DNA of 6,375 bases, from NCBI GenBank assembly GCA_963518665.1, contig CAUQKR010000040.1:1-6375 (forward strand), written 5' to 3'. The notes below the pieces were generated by a model. It did not search any database and was not told the origin of the DNA. It saw only the letters and a program-made list of their open reading frames with translations. Both the position numbers and the translations under genes were made by a program. Shown in pieces: positions 1 to 4,978 of this stretch. The stretch comes from GN02-872 sp963518665. GTDB taxonomy: Bacteria > Patescibacteriota > Gracilibacteria > BD1-5 > UBA6164. Numbering within the stretch: position 1 is the stretch's first letter; each line of letters opens with the position of its first letter.

Positions 1-57
1 TTAAAAAATAATGATTGGAATGGAAATTTAGTTTTGAAAGAAAAAAAGAATAGCTAA
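1..57 (+). CDS. C-terminal end of an unidentified protein (partial, runs off the left edge)
   Basis: Frame 1 is open from the first base and ends in TAA at 55-57, giving 18 residues (LKNNDWNGNLVLKEKKNS). The stop sits in a terminator hairpin, as the stops of the lipoprotein and RNHCP genes do further along, which supports a genuine gene end. The DWNG stretch is faintly reminiscent of the RecJ C-terminal domain, but 18 residues cannot support a name. It converges with the HAD gene on the other strand. Confidence 0.5.
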   Translation, partial: LKNNDWNGNLVLKEKKNS

Positions 58-72
58 AAGCTATTCTTTTTT
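42..72. terminator. Bidirectional Rho-independent terminator between convergent genes
   Basis: GAATAGCT (48-55) pairs perfectly with AGCTATTC (59-66) around a 3-nt AAA loop. The stem is extended by an A-run (42-47) against a T-run (67-72), so it has a U-tract in either direction. It holds the TAA of the left-edge gene (55-57), and the TAA of the HAD gene (71-73) overlaps its edge. It should end both transcripts. Confidence 0.85.
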
Positions 73-1003
73 ATAATACAAATTTTACACTTTCTCTATC
101 AAACTCACAAACTAAATCTTTTCTTTCAAAAATCATTTTATACTCTATTCAATCAACTTTTAATTCATCAAATTTTTGTATAACTTTTTTTTCTGGATTT
201 ATAAAATAAAAATTATTTCATTTATCCAGACTTGCACTTATTCAAAAATCAGCTCAAGTATCTCACATTCATCAAATTGTTTTTGTGATAATTTTTTTGT
301 CTTTTAATAAATTTATAAGTTTGATTTTGTTATCTCTTCACCACATTGGAGCACAAAAATTTCCATTTCAAGTTATATTTGTAGATAATCAAAAAATATT
401 TTTACTTTTTTGTTCTCAAATATTTTTTTCTAAATAAACTTTTAATAATTCAAGATAAATTTCAAAAATGAAATCTGGAGCACCAGAAACAAACAAAAAT
501 ATTTTTCCATTTTCTAAAACTTCTTTCATTTTATTTATCGAAAATCTAAAAGGTTTTATTTTTTCTTTTGATTTAAAATGACTTCTTATAAAAATTAAAA
601 AATCTTCCCAGTCAACTAAATTTTTGTGTTTTAAAAGCAAAAAAATTCCAGCATTTAAATAATCAGAATATGAATTTTCTTTATTTAAAGCTTGTTTCTC
701 AAGTTTGTTAAAATAATCTAAATCTTTTATAAAATTAAAAAATTCTTCAGGATTTGTATTGTAAAATTCTCTAGAAACCACAAATTTTATAAATAAAGAA
801 ACTGCTTCTTTTTGTAACATTCATCTAAAAAAAGTTCAATCTAAATCTGAAATAAAATATTCTCAAGTTGGCAAAGATTTTATTTTTTCTTTGTAATAAT
901 CTAGATTTTCATAATCTTGAGATAATTTTATTCCAAGAATTTCCAAAATATCAAGAGTGTTTCAATCTTCTTTTGTTATAAACATTGCTTGTTCTAATCT
1001 CAT
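71..1003 (-). CDS. HAD-superfamily phosphatase (phosphoserine phosphatase-like, subfamily IB type)
   Basis: A 310-residue protein when UGA is read as Gly; 15 of its 20 glycines are TGA. All four HAD motifs are visible. Motif I is DLDGT (nucleophile D53, acid D55, with G56 encoded by TGA). Motif II is VSGAP (S173). Motif III is a lysine in GRDNK (about K226). Motif IV is GDTGAD (D248, D252). A helical cap of about 110 residues lies between motifs I and II, as in SerB-like type IB enzymes. Such enzymes use an Asp-phosphate intermediate and Mg2+ to hydrolyse phosphomonoesters, probably in the cytoplasm since no signal peptide or membrane segment is seen. About 50 residues precede motif I. The gene starts 19 bases after pth on the same strand, so the two are probably co-transcribed. 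No clear Shine-Dalgarno is present. The substrate cannot be told from sequence; phosphoserine or another small phosphoester is a guess. Confidence 0.9.
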
Positions 1004-1022
1004 TTTTTATTTTTTTTATAAA

Positions 1023-1547
1023 TTAAATTTTTTCTTTTAAAATTTTTTCTACCTCATTAAAAATTTCTCTATCAAAATCAATTAAGTTTTCTTCAGAAAA
1101 TTTTCCTAAAACCCAATTCGAAACTTCAAATTTTGAGTCAAATCAAATTCATATTTTTATTCTTTTAAAATCTTCTTTAAAATATCTAATTATGTCTTTT
1201 ATGCCATTGTGTCCTCAAGCACTTCATTTATCTCTAAATCTGATTTTTCAAAAATCTATACTTAAATCATCAAAAATTATTATTAAGTCTTCAAGATTTA
1301 TTTTATAAAAATCAAAAATTTTTCTTACACTTTCTCAGCTTAAATTCATAAAAGTGTGAGGTTTTAATAAAATTGTTTTTTCTCAATTAAAAATTCAACT
1401 TGAAATTTCTCATTTAAATTTTGTTTCATAAGAAAAATCAGAAAAATTATTTTTTTCTTTTAAATAATCCAAGAATAAAAAGCCTGCATTGTGTCTAGTT
1501 TTTTCATATTCTTTTCATGGATTTCAAAGTCAAACTATTATTTTCAT
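1023..1547 (-). CDS. pth: Peptidyl-tRNA hydrolase
   Basis: The enzyme cleaves the ester bond of peptidyl-tRNAs dropped by ribosomes and so recycles tRNA; it is normally essential and cytoplasmic. The 174-residue protein is slightly shorter than the usual 185-195. The N-terminus carries the family signature GLGNPG..YE.TRHNAGF. Functional residues sit where expected: N10, catalytic H19, N68 in FMNLSG, D93, and H113/N114 in GGHNG. Twelve of 16 glycines are TGA, including those in GLGNPG and GGHNG, which is the strongest proof of the UGA=Gly code here. ATG at 1547 is fixed by the N-terminal motif. A promoter lies just upstream, and the HAD gene follows after 19 bases. No Shine-Dalgarno is seen. 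The shortening is in the C-terminal region, which covers the active site in other family members. Confidence 0.97.
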
Positions 1548-1582
1548 AAAAAATTTATTTATATATAGTTTCTTTATTTTAA

Positions 1583-1610
1583 ATTATATTTTTAATAAAT
1601 CAAGTTTAAA
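1583..1610 (-). promoter_or_regulatory. Predicted promoter of the pth-HAD operon
   Basis: On the minus strand, TTTAAA (1610-1605) and a perfect TATAAT (1588-1583) are separated by 16 bp. The predicted start is near 1576, leaving a leader of about 28 nt. The -10 is convincing. The -35 matches TTGACA at 4 of 6 positions in very AT-rich DNA, so it is less certain. Confidence 0.55.
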
Positions 1611-1622
1611 TTATTTTTTCTT

Positions 1623-1650
1623 TTGATTTTTAATAAAAATGAATTATAAT
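1623..1650 (+). promoter_or_regulatory. Predicted promoter of the lipoprotein gene
   Basis: TTGATT (1623-1628), a 16-bp spacer and a perfect TATAAT (1645-1650) place the transcription start near 1657, about 25 nt before the ATG. It lies back-to-back with the pth promoter, with 12 bp between the two -35 boxes. Confidence 0.65.
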
Positions 1651-1681
1651 TTGTACCAAATATTATTTTTTAAAAAAGGGA

Positions 1682-2014
1682 ATGAAAAAAATTATTTTTA
1701 GTTTAGTTTTTGCTTCTTTGGTTCTTGCTTCTTGTGGAACTACAAAATTTGAAAATTTAGATTCTACAAAACAAGATGAAATTGTTAAAAAAGCTGAAAC
1801 AAAAAGAGAAGAACTTATAAAAAATATTGATACTTCAGCTTATACTTGAGAATTAACTGAAGTGCAATTAAAAGAAATTGAAACAAAAATTCAAGAAGTT
1901 AACAAACAAGTTATTTCTGTTTTAAAACAAGAAGAAAAATGAGTAGATTTTTCTATTTTGGAAGAAAGATGGAATAATGAATTAAAACAAGAAGTTAAAG
2001 AAATAAAAAACTAG
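1682..2014 (+). CDS. Small lipoprotein, function unknown
   Basis: A 110-residue secreted protein. It starts MKK, has a hydrophobic core (residues 4-16) and a lipobox L15-A16-S17-C18, so it should be processed by signal peptidase II, lipidated at Cys18 and anchored to the outer face of the cytoplasmic membrane. The mature part (about 92 residues) is rich in Lys, Glu and Gln and probably mostly helical; no known domain is recognised. Two of its three glycines are TGA, and it keeps a TGG tryptophan. An AAAAAAGGG run ends one base before the ATG, too close to be an ordinary Shine-Dalgarno. The TAG stop (2012-2014) lies inside the terminator hairpin shared with the convergent RNHCP gene. It is monocistronic. 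Confidence 0.85.
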
Positions 2015-2032
2015 TTTTTAGACTAGTTTTTT
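2005..2032. terminator. Bidirectional terminator containing both stop codons of convergent genes
   Basis: AAAAAACTAGT (2005-2015) pairs perfectly with ACTAGTTTTTT (2022-2032) over a 6-nt loop (2016-2021), with a T-run on either strand. The TAG of the lipoprotein gene (2012-2014) is in the left arm, and the TAA of the RNHCP gene (2020-2018, minus) is in the loop. Confidence 0.85.
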
Positions 2033-2335
2033 ATTTCTTTTTTCGATAAAATCTAAAAAATTATCATCTGGAGCAATTTTATTTAGTATTTCTTTTCAGC
2101 ACTTTTTACACTTATGTTTTATCATATATCATTTATTTTTTTTGAAATCTATATCAACTGGTTCCATCAAATTTTTACATTCTGATTTTCTGTCTCCTGG
2201 AAAAAATTCATCTAAATGCATTGAAAATAAGCAAAAGTTACAGTGGTTTCTAGCACTTCATTCAGGGTGTTTTTCTATTGTTTTTCAACAATTTTGACAG
2301 ATAAAACTTTCATTTATCATTTTAAATTTTTTCAT
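2018..2335 (-). CDS. RNHCP-domain zinc-ribbon protein
   Basis: A 105-residue protein of the RNHCP family, small Zn-binding proteins of uncertain role. In order it shows CQNC (C13, C16), the hallmark stretch RNHCNFCLFSMHLDEFFPGDR (R29-R49), C53, a MEP motif, and a C-terminal CKKC (C76, C79). The Cys pairs suggest one or two zinc sites. Asn replaces the Pro that gives the family its name (RNHCP becomes RNHCN). Four of five glycines are TGA, including those beside the zinc cysteines. ATG at 2335 gives an N-terminus MKKFKM; a second ATG at 2320 would also keep all the motifs. No Shine-Dalgarno or clear promoter is seen in the 48 bases between it and the preceding gene, where a terminator lies, so how it is transcribed is unclear. 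It is probably cytoplasmic, perhaps nucleic-acid binding (inference). Confidence 0.88.
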
Positions 2336-2353
2336 TTTTTGATTTTTAGATAT

Positions 2354-2379
2354 AAAAAGGGAGATTCTACTCCCTTTTT
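2354..2379 (-). terminator. Terminator after the 97-residue gene
   Basis: AAAAAGGGAG (2354-2363) pairs with CTCCCTTTTT (2370-2379) around a 6-nt loop. The stem has five G-C pairs, and a T-tract follows on the minus strand. It begins 4 bases after the stop of the 2384-2677 gene and separates it from the RNHCP gene. Confidence 0.85.
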
Positions 2380-2383
2380 GGAC

Positions 2384-2677
2384 TTATACCAGGATTTCAA
2401 GACCATTTAAAAGATCGAAAACTCTTTCTTTTGGCTTATAATAAACTTTAGCTTCTTTGATTGTAAGCCTGAAATAATGTAAAATTTCAAATTTACAAAC
2501 TTCATTTGGGTTAAAATCTGAAGGAAGTTTTTTCCTCAAAGTTTGTTTTTTCAGGTCAAAGATAACTACTTCTGCGCCTTCTTCAACTCTTTTTGGATAA
2601 TTTTCCACAAATTTTTTTTTGGCTTCAATTAAGAAATTAAAAGCATCATTATAATTAAATTTTTCTTGAACCTTCAT
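2384..2677 (-). CDS. Small protein of unknown function (gene A of the TGA-free island)
   Basis: A 97-residue protein that I do not recognise. The N-terminal third looks helical (to about residue 30), followed by probable strands (VVIFDL near 37-42, VCKFEILHYF near 60-69) and a helix-rich end; there is one Cys. It has no signal peptide or membrane segment. The start is firm: ATG at 2677 is preceded by AAGGAG (2690-2685) with a 7-nt gap, a much better ribosome site than in most neighbours. Both glycines are GGN (GGC, GGT) and there is no TGA codon, unlike the surrounding genes. It has its own promoter and terminator. It shows no clear similarity to the two small proteins transcribed towards it. 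Confidence 0.8.
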   Translation of the reverse strand: MKVQEKFNYNDAFNFLIEAKKKFVENYPKRVEEGAEVVIFDLKKQTLRKKLPSDFNPNEVCKFEILHYFRLTIKEAKVYYKPKERVFDLLNGLEILV

Positions 2678-2692
2678 AGTATTTCTCCTTTT

Positions 2693-2708
2693 TAAGTCAA
2701 AATACTTA
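2693..2708 (-). promoter_or_regulatory. Weak stem-loop in the leader of gene A
   Basis: TAAGT pairs with ACTTA (5 bp) around a 6-nt loop, between the predicted start (about 2705) and the Shine-Dalgarno (2690-2685). It is only marginally stable and is listed because genes B and C carry better stem-loops in the same place. Confidence 0.3.
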
Positions 2709-2711
2709 TAT

Positions 2712-2739
2712 AGTTTACTAAAAAAAATTATATTGTCAA
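2712..2739 (-). promoter_or_regulatory. Predicted promoter of gene A
   Basis: A perfect TTGACA (2739-2734) is followed after 16 bp by TAAACT (2717-2712), a 4-of-6 match to TATAAT. A TATATA just downstream (2712-2707) would need a 21-bp spacer. The first five bases of the -35 (2739-2735) are the end of the 39-bp repeat that also contains gene B's terminator, so terminator and promoter abut. Confidence 0.6.
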
Positions 2740-2773
2740 GAAAAAAGAGTGATAAAAATCACTCTTTTAAAAA
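2735..2773 (-). repeat. 39-bp terminator/-35 cassette, copy 1
   Basis: These 39 bases are identical to 3180-3218. In minus-strand order the cassette holds the terminator of gene B and the TTGAC of gene A's -35 box. The two copies lie 445 bp apart in the same orientation. Confidence 0.95.
2741..2768 (-). terminator. Terminator of gene B (inside repeat copy 1)
   Basis: AAAAGAGTGAT (2743-2753) pairs perfectly with ATCACTCTTTT (2758-2768) around an AAAA loop, an 11-bp stem. Minus-strand transcripts leave it through a six-T run (2746-2741). Confidence 0.9.
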
Positions 2774-2790
2774 GTCAGAAATCGAAATTT

Positions 2791-3114
2791 TTAGCCATAA
2801 AATCCATTTGCATCGAAATTTTCTCCTGATGAAGGAATTTGCTGAACTAGTTTTTTCTCGATTTCAGTAGATAAAAAGTCTACTTGTTTTTTAATAGGTA
2901 GAGAACTAAATTTTACCATTTCTTTTTCATTTTCTGGTAAAACTAAAAAAATAAGATTTAGCAATTTTTCTTTGTTCTCTTCATAATTTTTTAGTTTTTC
3001 TTTAGTTTCTACATTTTTAGCTTTTGGAAATACTCTTTTTGCAAGATTTTTTAAAATTTGCTTTTCTTTGTTTTTCCAAGATTTAGGTAAAATTTTTTTA
3101 TTTTTCAGACTCAT
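2791..3114 (-). CDS. Small basic protein of unknown function (gene B of the island)
   Basis: A 107-residue protein that I do not recognise, probably mostly helical with a very Lys-rich N-terminal half and a flexible tail (residues 94-107: SSGENFDANGFYG). It has no signal peptide or membrane span. Residues 26-68 align without gaps to residues 27-69 of the next small protein (gene C), with 13 of 43 positions identical, including KRV.P..KN, a shared Tyr and VL..N; a QV..L motif follows in both. They are probably diverged paralogs. The three glycines are GGA, GGA and GGC, with no TGA. ATG at 3114 is preceded by AGGA (3124-3121) with a 6-nt gap. The gene has its own promoter, a 5' stem-loop and a strong terminator. 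Confidence 0.8.
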   Translation of the reverse strand: MSLKNKKILPKSWKNKEKQILKNLAKRVFPKAKNVETKEKLKNYEENKEKLLNLIFLVLPENEKEMVKFSSLPIKKQVDFLSTEIEKKLVQQIPSSGENFDANGFYG

Positions 3115-3132
3115 ATTTTTTCCTTTTTTTGA

Positions 3133-3150
3133 CCTATCAGAGTTGATAGG
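3133..3150 (-). promoter_or_regulatory. Perfect 5'-terminal stem-loop of gene B mRNA
   Basis: CCTATCA pairs with TGATAGG (7 bp, perfect) around a 4-nt loop. Its first base coincides with the transcription start predicted 7 bases after the -10 box (about 3150). It stays clear of the Shine-Dalgarno, so an mRNA-stabilising or protein-binding element fits better than a translational block. It could equally be a DNA operator (inference). Confidence 0.65.
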
Positions 3151-3156
3151 CTTTGT

Positions 3157-3184
3157 ATTTTAATAAAAAATATCAAAAAGTCAA
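3157..3184 (-). promoter_or_regulatory. Predicted promoter of gene B
   Basis: TTGACT (3184-3179), a 16-bp spacer and TAAAAT (3162-3157), each 5 of 6 to consensus. The TTGAC part (3184-3180) is the end of repeat copy 2, directly after gene C's terminator. Confidence 0.75.
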
Positions 3185-3218
3185 GAAAAAAGAGTGATAA
3201 AAATCACTCTTTTAAAAA
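3180..3218 (-). repeat. 39-bp terminator/-35 cassette, copy 2
   Basis: Identical base for base to 2735-2773. Here it carries the second terminator of gene C and the TTGAC of gene B's -35 box. Confidence 0.95.
3186..3213 (-). terminator. Main terminator of gene C (inside repeat copy 2)
   Basis: The same 11-bp stem and AAAA loop as copy 1, with a T-run on the minus-strand side. It follows a weaker hairpin at 3215-3247, so gene C ends in tandem terminators. Confidence 0.9.
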
Positions 3219-3247
3219 CAAAACACTTGCAAGTATTTTTTTGTTTT
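3215..3247 (-). terminator. AT-rich hairpin directly after gene C (probable first of two terminators)
   Basis: AAAACAAAA on the left can pair with TTTTGTTTT on the right, around an inner ACT/AGT stem with loop TGCA and one C-A mismatch. The gene's TAA (3248-3246) overlaps its edge. The minus-strand transcript then runs into a U-rich stretch. It is weaker than the downstream hairpin. Confidence 0.5.
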
Positions 3248-3536
3248 ATGCTTTAGAAATTACAGACATGATATCTTTTAAATTATTAAAGATCTCAACT
3301 AAAATTTCTACTTGTTCTTCAACTGTAGATTTTTGTAATCTTTCTTTATTACTTCCTAAAACAATATTTACAAAATTTTTATAAGCTCTACGTGTTTGTT
3401 TGTAAAACTCATCTCTTTCCTGAGGAGATAAATTTTTTAAGTCAGGTATGACTCTCTTTAAAACGCGTTTGTAAACTCTGGTATTACGATTTGCAATTGT
3501 TTTTGGACTGTCTTCAAAATCATTTATAAATTGCAT
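3246..3536 (-). CDS. Small basic protein of unknown function (gene C of the island)
   Basis: A 96-residue protein, probably helical, rich in Arg and Lys in its first half (KRVLKRVIP at 23-31, YKQTRRAYK at 45-53). I do not recognise it. It looks paralogous to gene B over residues 27-69. It has no signal peptide or membrane span. The basic first half would suit nucleic-acid binding, but that is only a guess from charge. ATG at 3536 is preceded by AAGGAG (3548-3543) with a 6-nt gap. Its single Gly is GGA, with no TGA. Codons such as ACC, TAC, GTC, CGC and CGT are less AT-skewed than in the flanking genes. It has a near-consensus promoter and a 5' stem-loop, and faces the polA-like operon divergently. 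Confidence 0.8.
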   Translation of the reverse strand: MQFINDFEDSPKTIANRNTRVYKRVLKRVIPDLKNLSPQERDEFYKQTRRAYKNFVNIVLGSNKERLQKSTVEEQVEILVEIFNNLKDIMSVISKA

Positions 3537-3560
3537 AAAATGCTCCTTTTCTTTGTTATC

Positions 3561-3576
3561 CTACCAATATTAGTAG
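3561..3576 (-). promoter_or_regulatory. 5'-terminal stem-loop of gene C mRNA
   Basis: CTACTA pairs with TGGTAG (6 bp including one T-G wobble) around loop ATAT. It starts within one base of the predicted transcription start (about 3577), the same placement as in gene B although the sequence differs. Confidence 0.55.
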
Positions 3577-3583
3577 TCTTTAG

Positions 3584-3611
3584 ATTATAGTAAAAAAAAT
3601 CAAAAAGTCAA
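3584..3611 (-). promoter_or_regulatory. Strong predicted promoter of gene C
   Basis: TTGACT (3611-3606), a 16-bp spacer and a perfect TATAAT (3589-3584). It shares the run TTGACTTTTTGAT with gene B's promoter, which supports a common origin for the two upstream regions. Confidence 0.8.
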
Positions 3612-3633
3612 CTGAAAAATAAAAGTTTTTTTC

Positions 3634-3661
3634 TTTACTTTTTAGTAAAAATTTATAAAAT
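3634..3661 (+). promoter_or_regulatory. Predicted promoter of the polA-like operon
   Basis: TTTACT (3634-3639), a 16-bp spacer and TAAAAT (3656-3661, 5 of 6) give a start near 3668 and a short leader of about 19 nt with no Shine-Dalgarno. The -35 is 22 bp from that of divergent gene C. A small hairpin (TTTACT with AGTAAA, 3634-3649) overlaps the -35. Confidence 0.55.
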
Positions 3662-3686
3662 ATTGTAAAAATTTAATGAAAAATAT

Positions 3687-4976
3687 ATGAAAAAAATTTA
3701 TTTAATTGATTGAAATAGTTTTATTTATAGAATGTTTTTTGCTTTACCAGAGTTTACCACAAAGGATTGAAAAGTAGTAAATGCTATTTTTTGAATGGCA
3801 AAATTTTTTGTCTCAACTTTGGTAAAAGAAAAACCAGATTATGTAGTTTTTATAAAAGATGCAAAATGAGAAAATTTTCGTCATAAGCTTTATGCTGATT
3901 ATAAAGCTACTCGTGACCGTATGCCTGATAATTTGAGAAGTCAAATAGAAGATATAGAAAAAATGATTTCTATTCTAAAAATGCAAATTGTTGAAATTCC
4001 AGGGTATGAAGCTGATGATGTTTTATGAACTTTAGCAAAAAAATTATGAGAAGATAAAAATAATAAAGTTTTTATTTTGTCTGGAGATAAAGATTTATTT
4101 TCACTTATTTCAGAAAATATTTTTGTCTATGATACAATGAAAAAAGTTCAATTTGATGAAGAAAAAACAAAAGAAAAATTTTGAGTTGAACCAAAATTTA
4201 TTATTGATTATTTAGCTATTTGTTGAGATACTGCTGATAATATTCATTGAATTGATTGATTTTGACCCAAAAAAGCAATTGATTTGATAAATAATATTTG
4301 ATGAGTTGAAAAAATTTATGAAGAAGTAGAAAAAGTAAATTCTTGAGAAAAAAAATTTTCTGATTTTGAAAAATCAGTCCAATCTTGTTTTAAATGAAAA
4401 ACTTTTGAAAAACTTGTAAATTCTAGAGAAAATGCTTTTTTGAGCTTGAAACTTGCTACAATTGACTTATCTGTAAATTTAGAAAATTTTGATTTGGAAG
4501 ATTTTAAATTTGTTCCAGAAAATTTTAAGAATGAAGAAATTTTAGAATATTTTAAATCATTGGAATTTAATTCTTTAATCGAAGAATGAGATTTTTCCGT
4601 AAAAATGCAAACTTGGAAAGATTTAAATTTAAAAGTAAAAATCGTTGATTCAAAAGAAAAATTAGAAGAATTATTTAAAAAAATCAAACAAAAAAAAGAG
4701 ATAGTTTTTGATACAGAAACAACTTCTTTAAATGTGATGGAAGCTTCACTTGTTTGAGTTTCTATTTATTTGGATGATGAAAATATTTTTTATATAAATG
4801 CTTTACATTCAGGAAAAAAAGTTGAAATAAGTGACTTAAAAAATTTTTTAAAAAATGTTTTTAATTTAGATATTTTGATTGTTTGACACAATTTGAAGTA
4901 TGATTTAGAAATAATAGAAAATTTTTTAAATAGGGAAGAAGAAAAAAATGAAGATTTACAAATTAGCTTATTTTAA
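3687..4976 (+). CDS. polA: Pol I-type 5'-3' exonuclease with half a proofreading domain, no polymerase domain, and a C-terminal clamp-binding motif
   Basis: A 429-residue protein; full Pol I is about 850-930. Residues 1 to about 300 form the 5' nuclease, which removes RNA primers and flaps. It has LIDGN (D8), D58 in KDAKG, YEADD (E108, D110, D111), SGDKDL (D134, D136), CGDTADN (D181, D184) and a helix-hairpin-helix GFGPKKA (191-197). From about 315 a DnaQ-like 3'-5' exonuclease begins, with Exo I FDTET (D342, E344) and Exo II GHNLKYD (D406). It stops 23 residues later, before Exo III (the Tyr/Asp pair), so proofreading is probably lost. No polymerase domain follows in any frame. The last five residues, QISLF (425-429), match the beta-clamp-binding consensus QL[SD]LF. 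Eighteen of 21 glycines are TGA. The stop is followed after 2 bases by the next gene. The symbol marks descent only; an intact standalone flap nuclease is the likely role. Confidence 0.92.
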
Positions 4977-4978
4977 AA

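Noticed and set aside
416..820. A separate 134-residue protein on the minus strand
   Set aside because: It is a fragment of the HAD phosphatase bounded by an in-frame TGA and an internal ATG; motif I lies upstream and motif IV downstream of it.
2670..2700. A second promoter TTGACT-16-TATGAA overlapping the start of gene A
   Set aside because: It would start transcription inside the gene, downstream of the ATG that has a good Shine-Dalgarno; the match is probably chance.
2735..3218. The 39-bp repeats as a CRISPR array or transposon ends
   Set aside because: There are only two direct copies 445 bp apart, each a terminator hairpin with a T-run after a gene; no spacers, transposase or target duplications are seen.
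3676..3678. ATG at 3676 as start of the polA-like gene
   Set aside because: It is not in the frame of the LIDGN motif; the in-frame ATG at 3687 gives the normal Pol I N-terminus.
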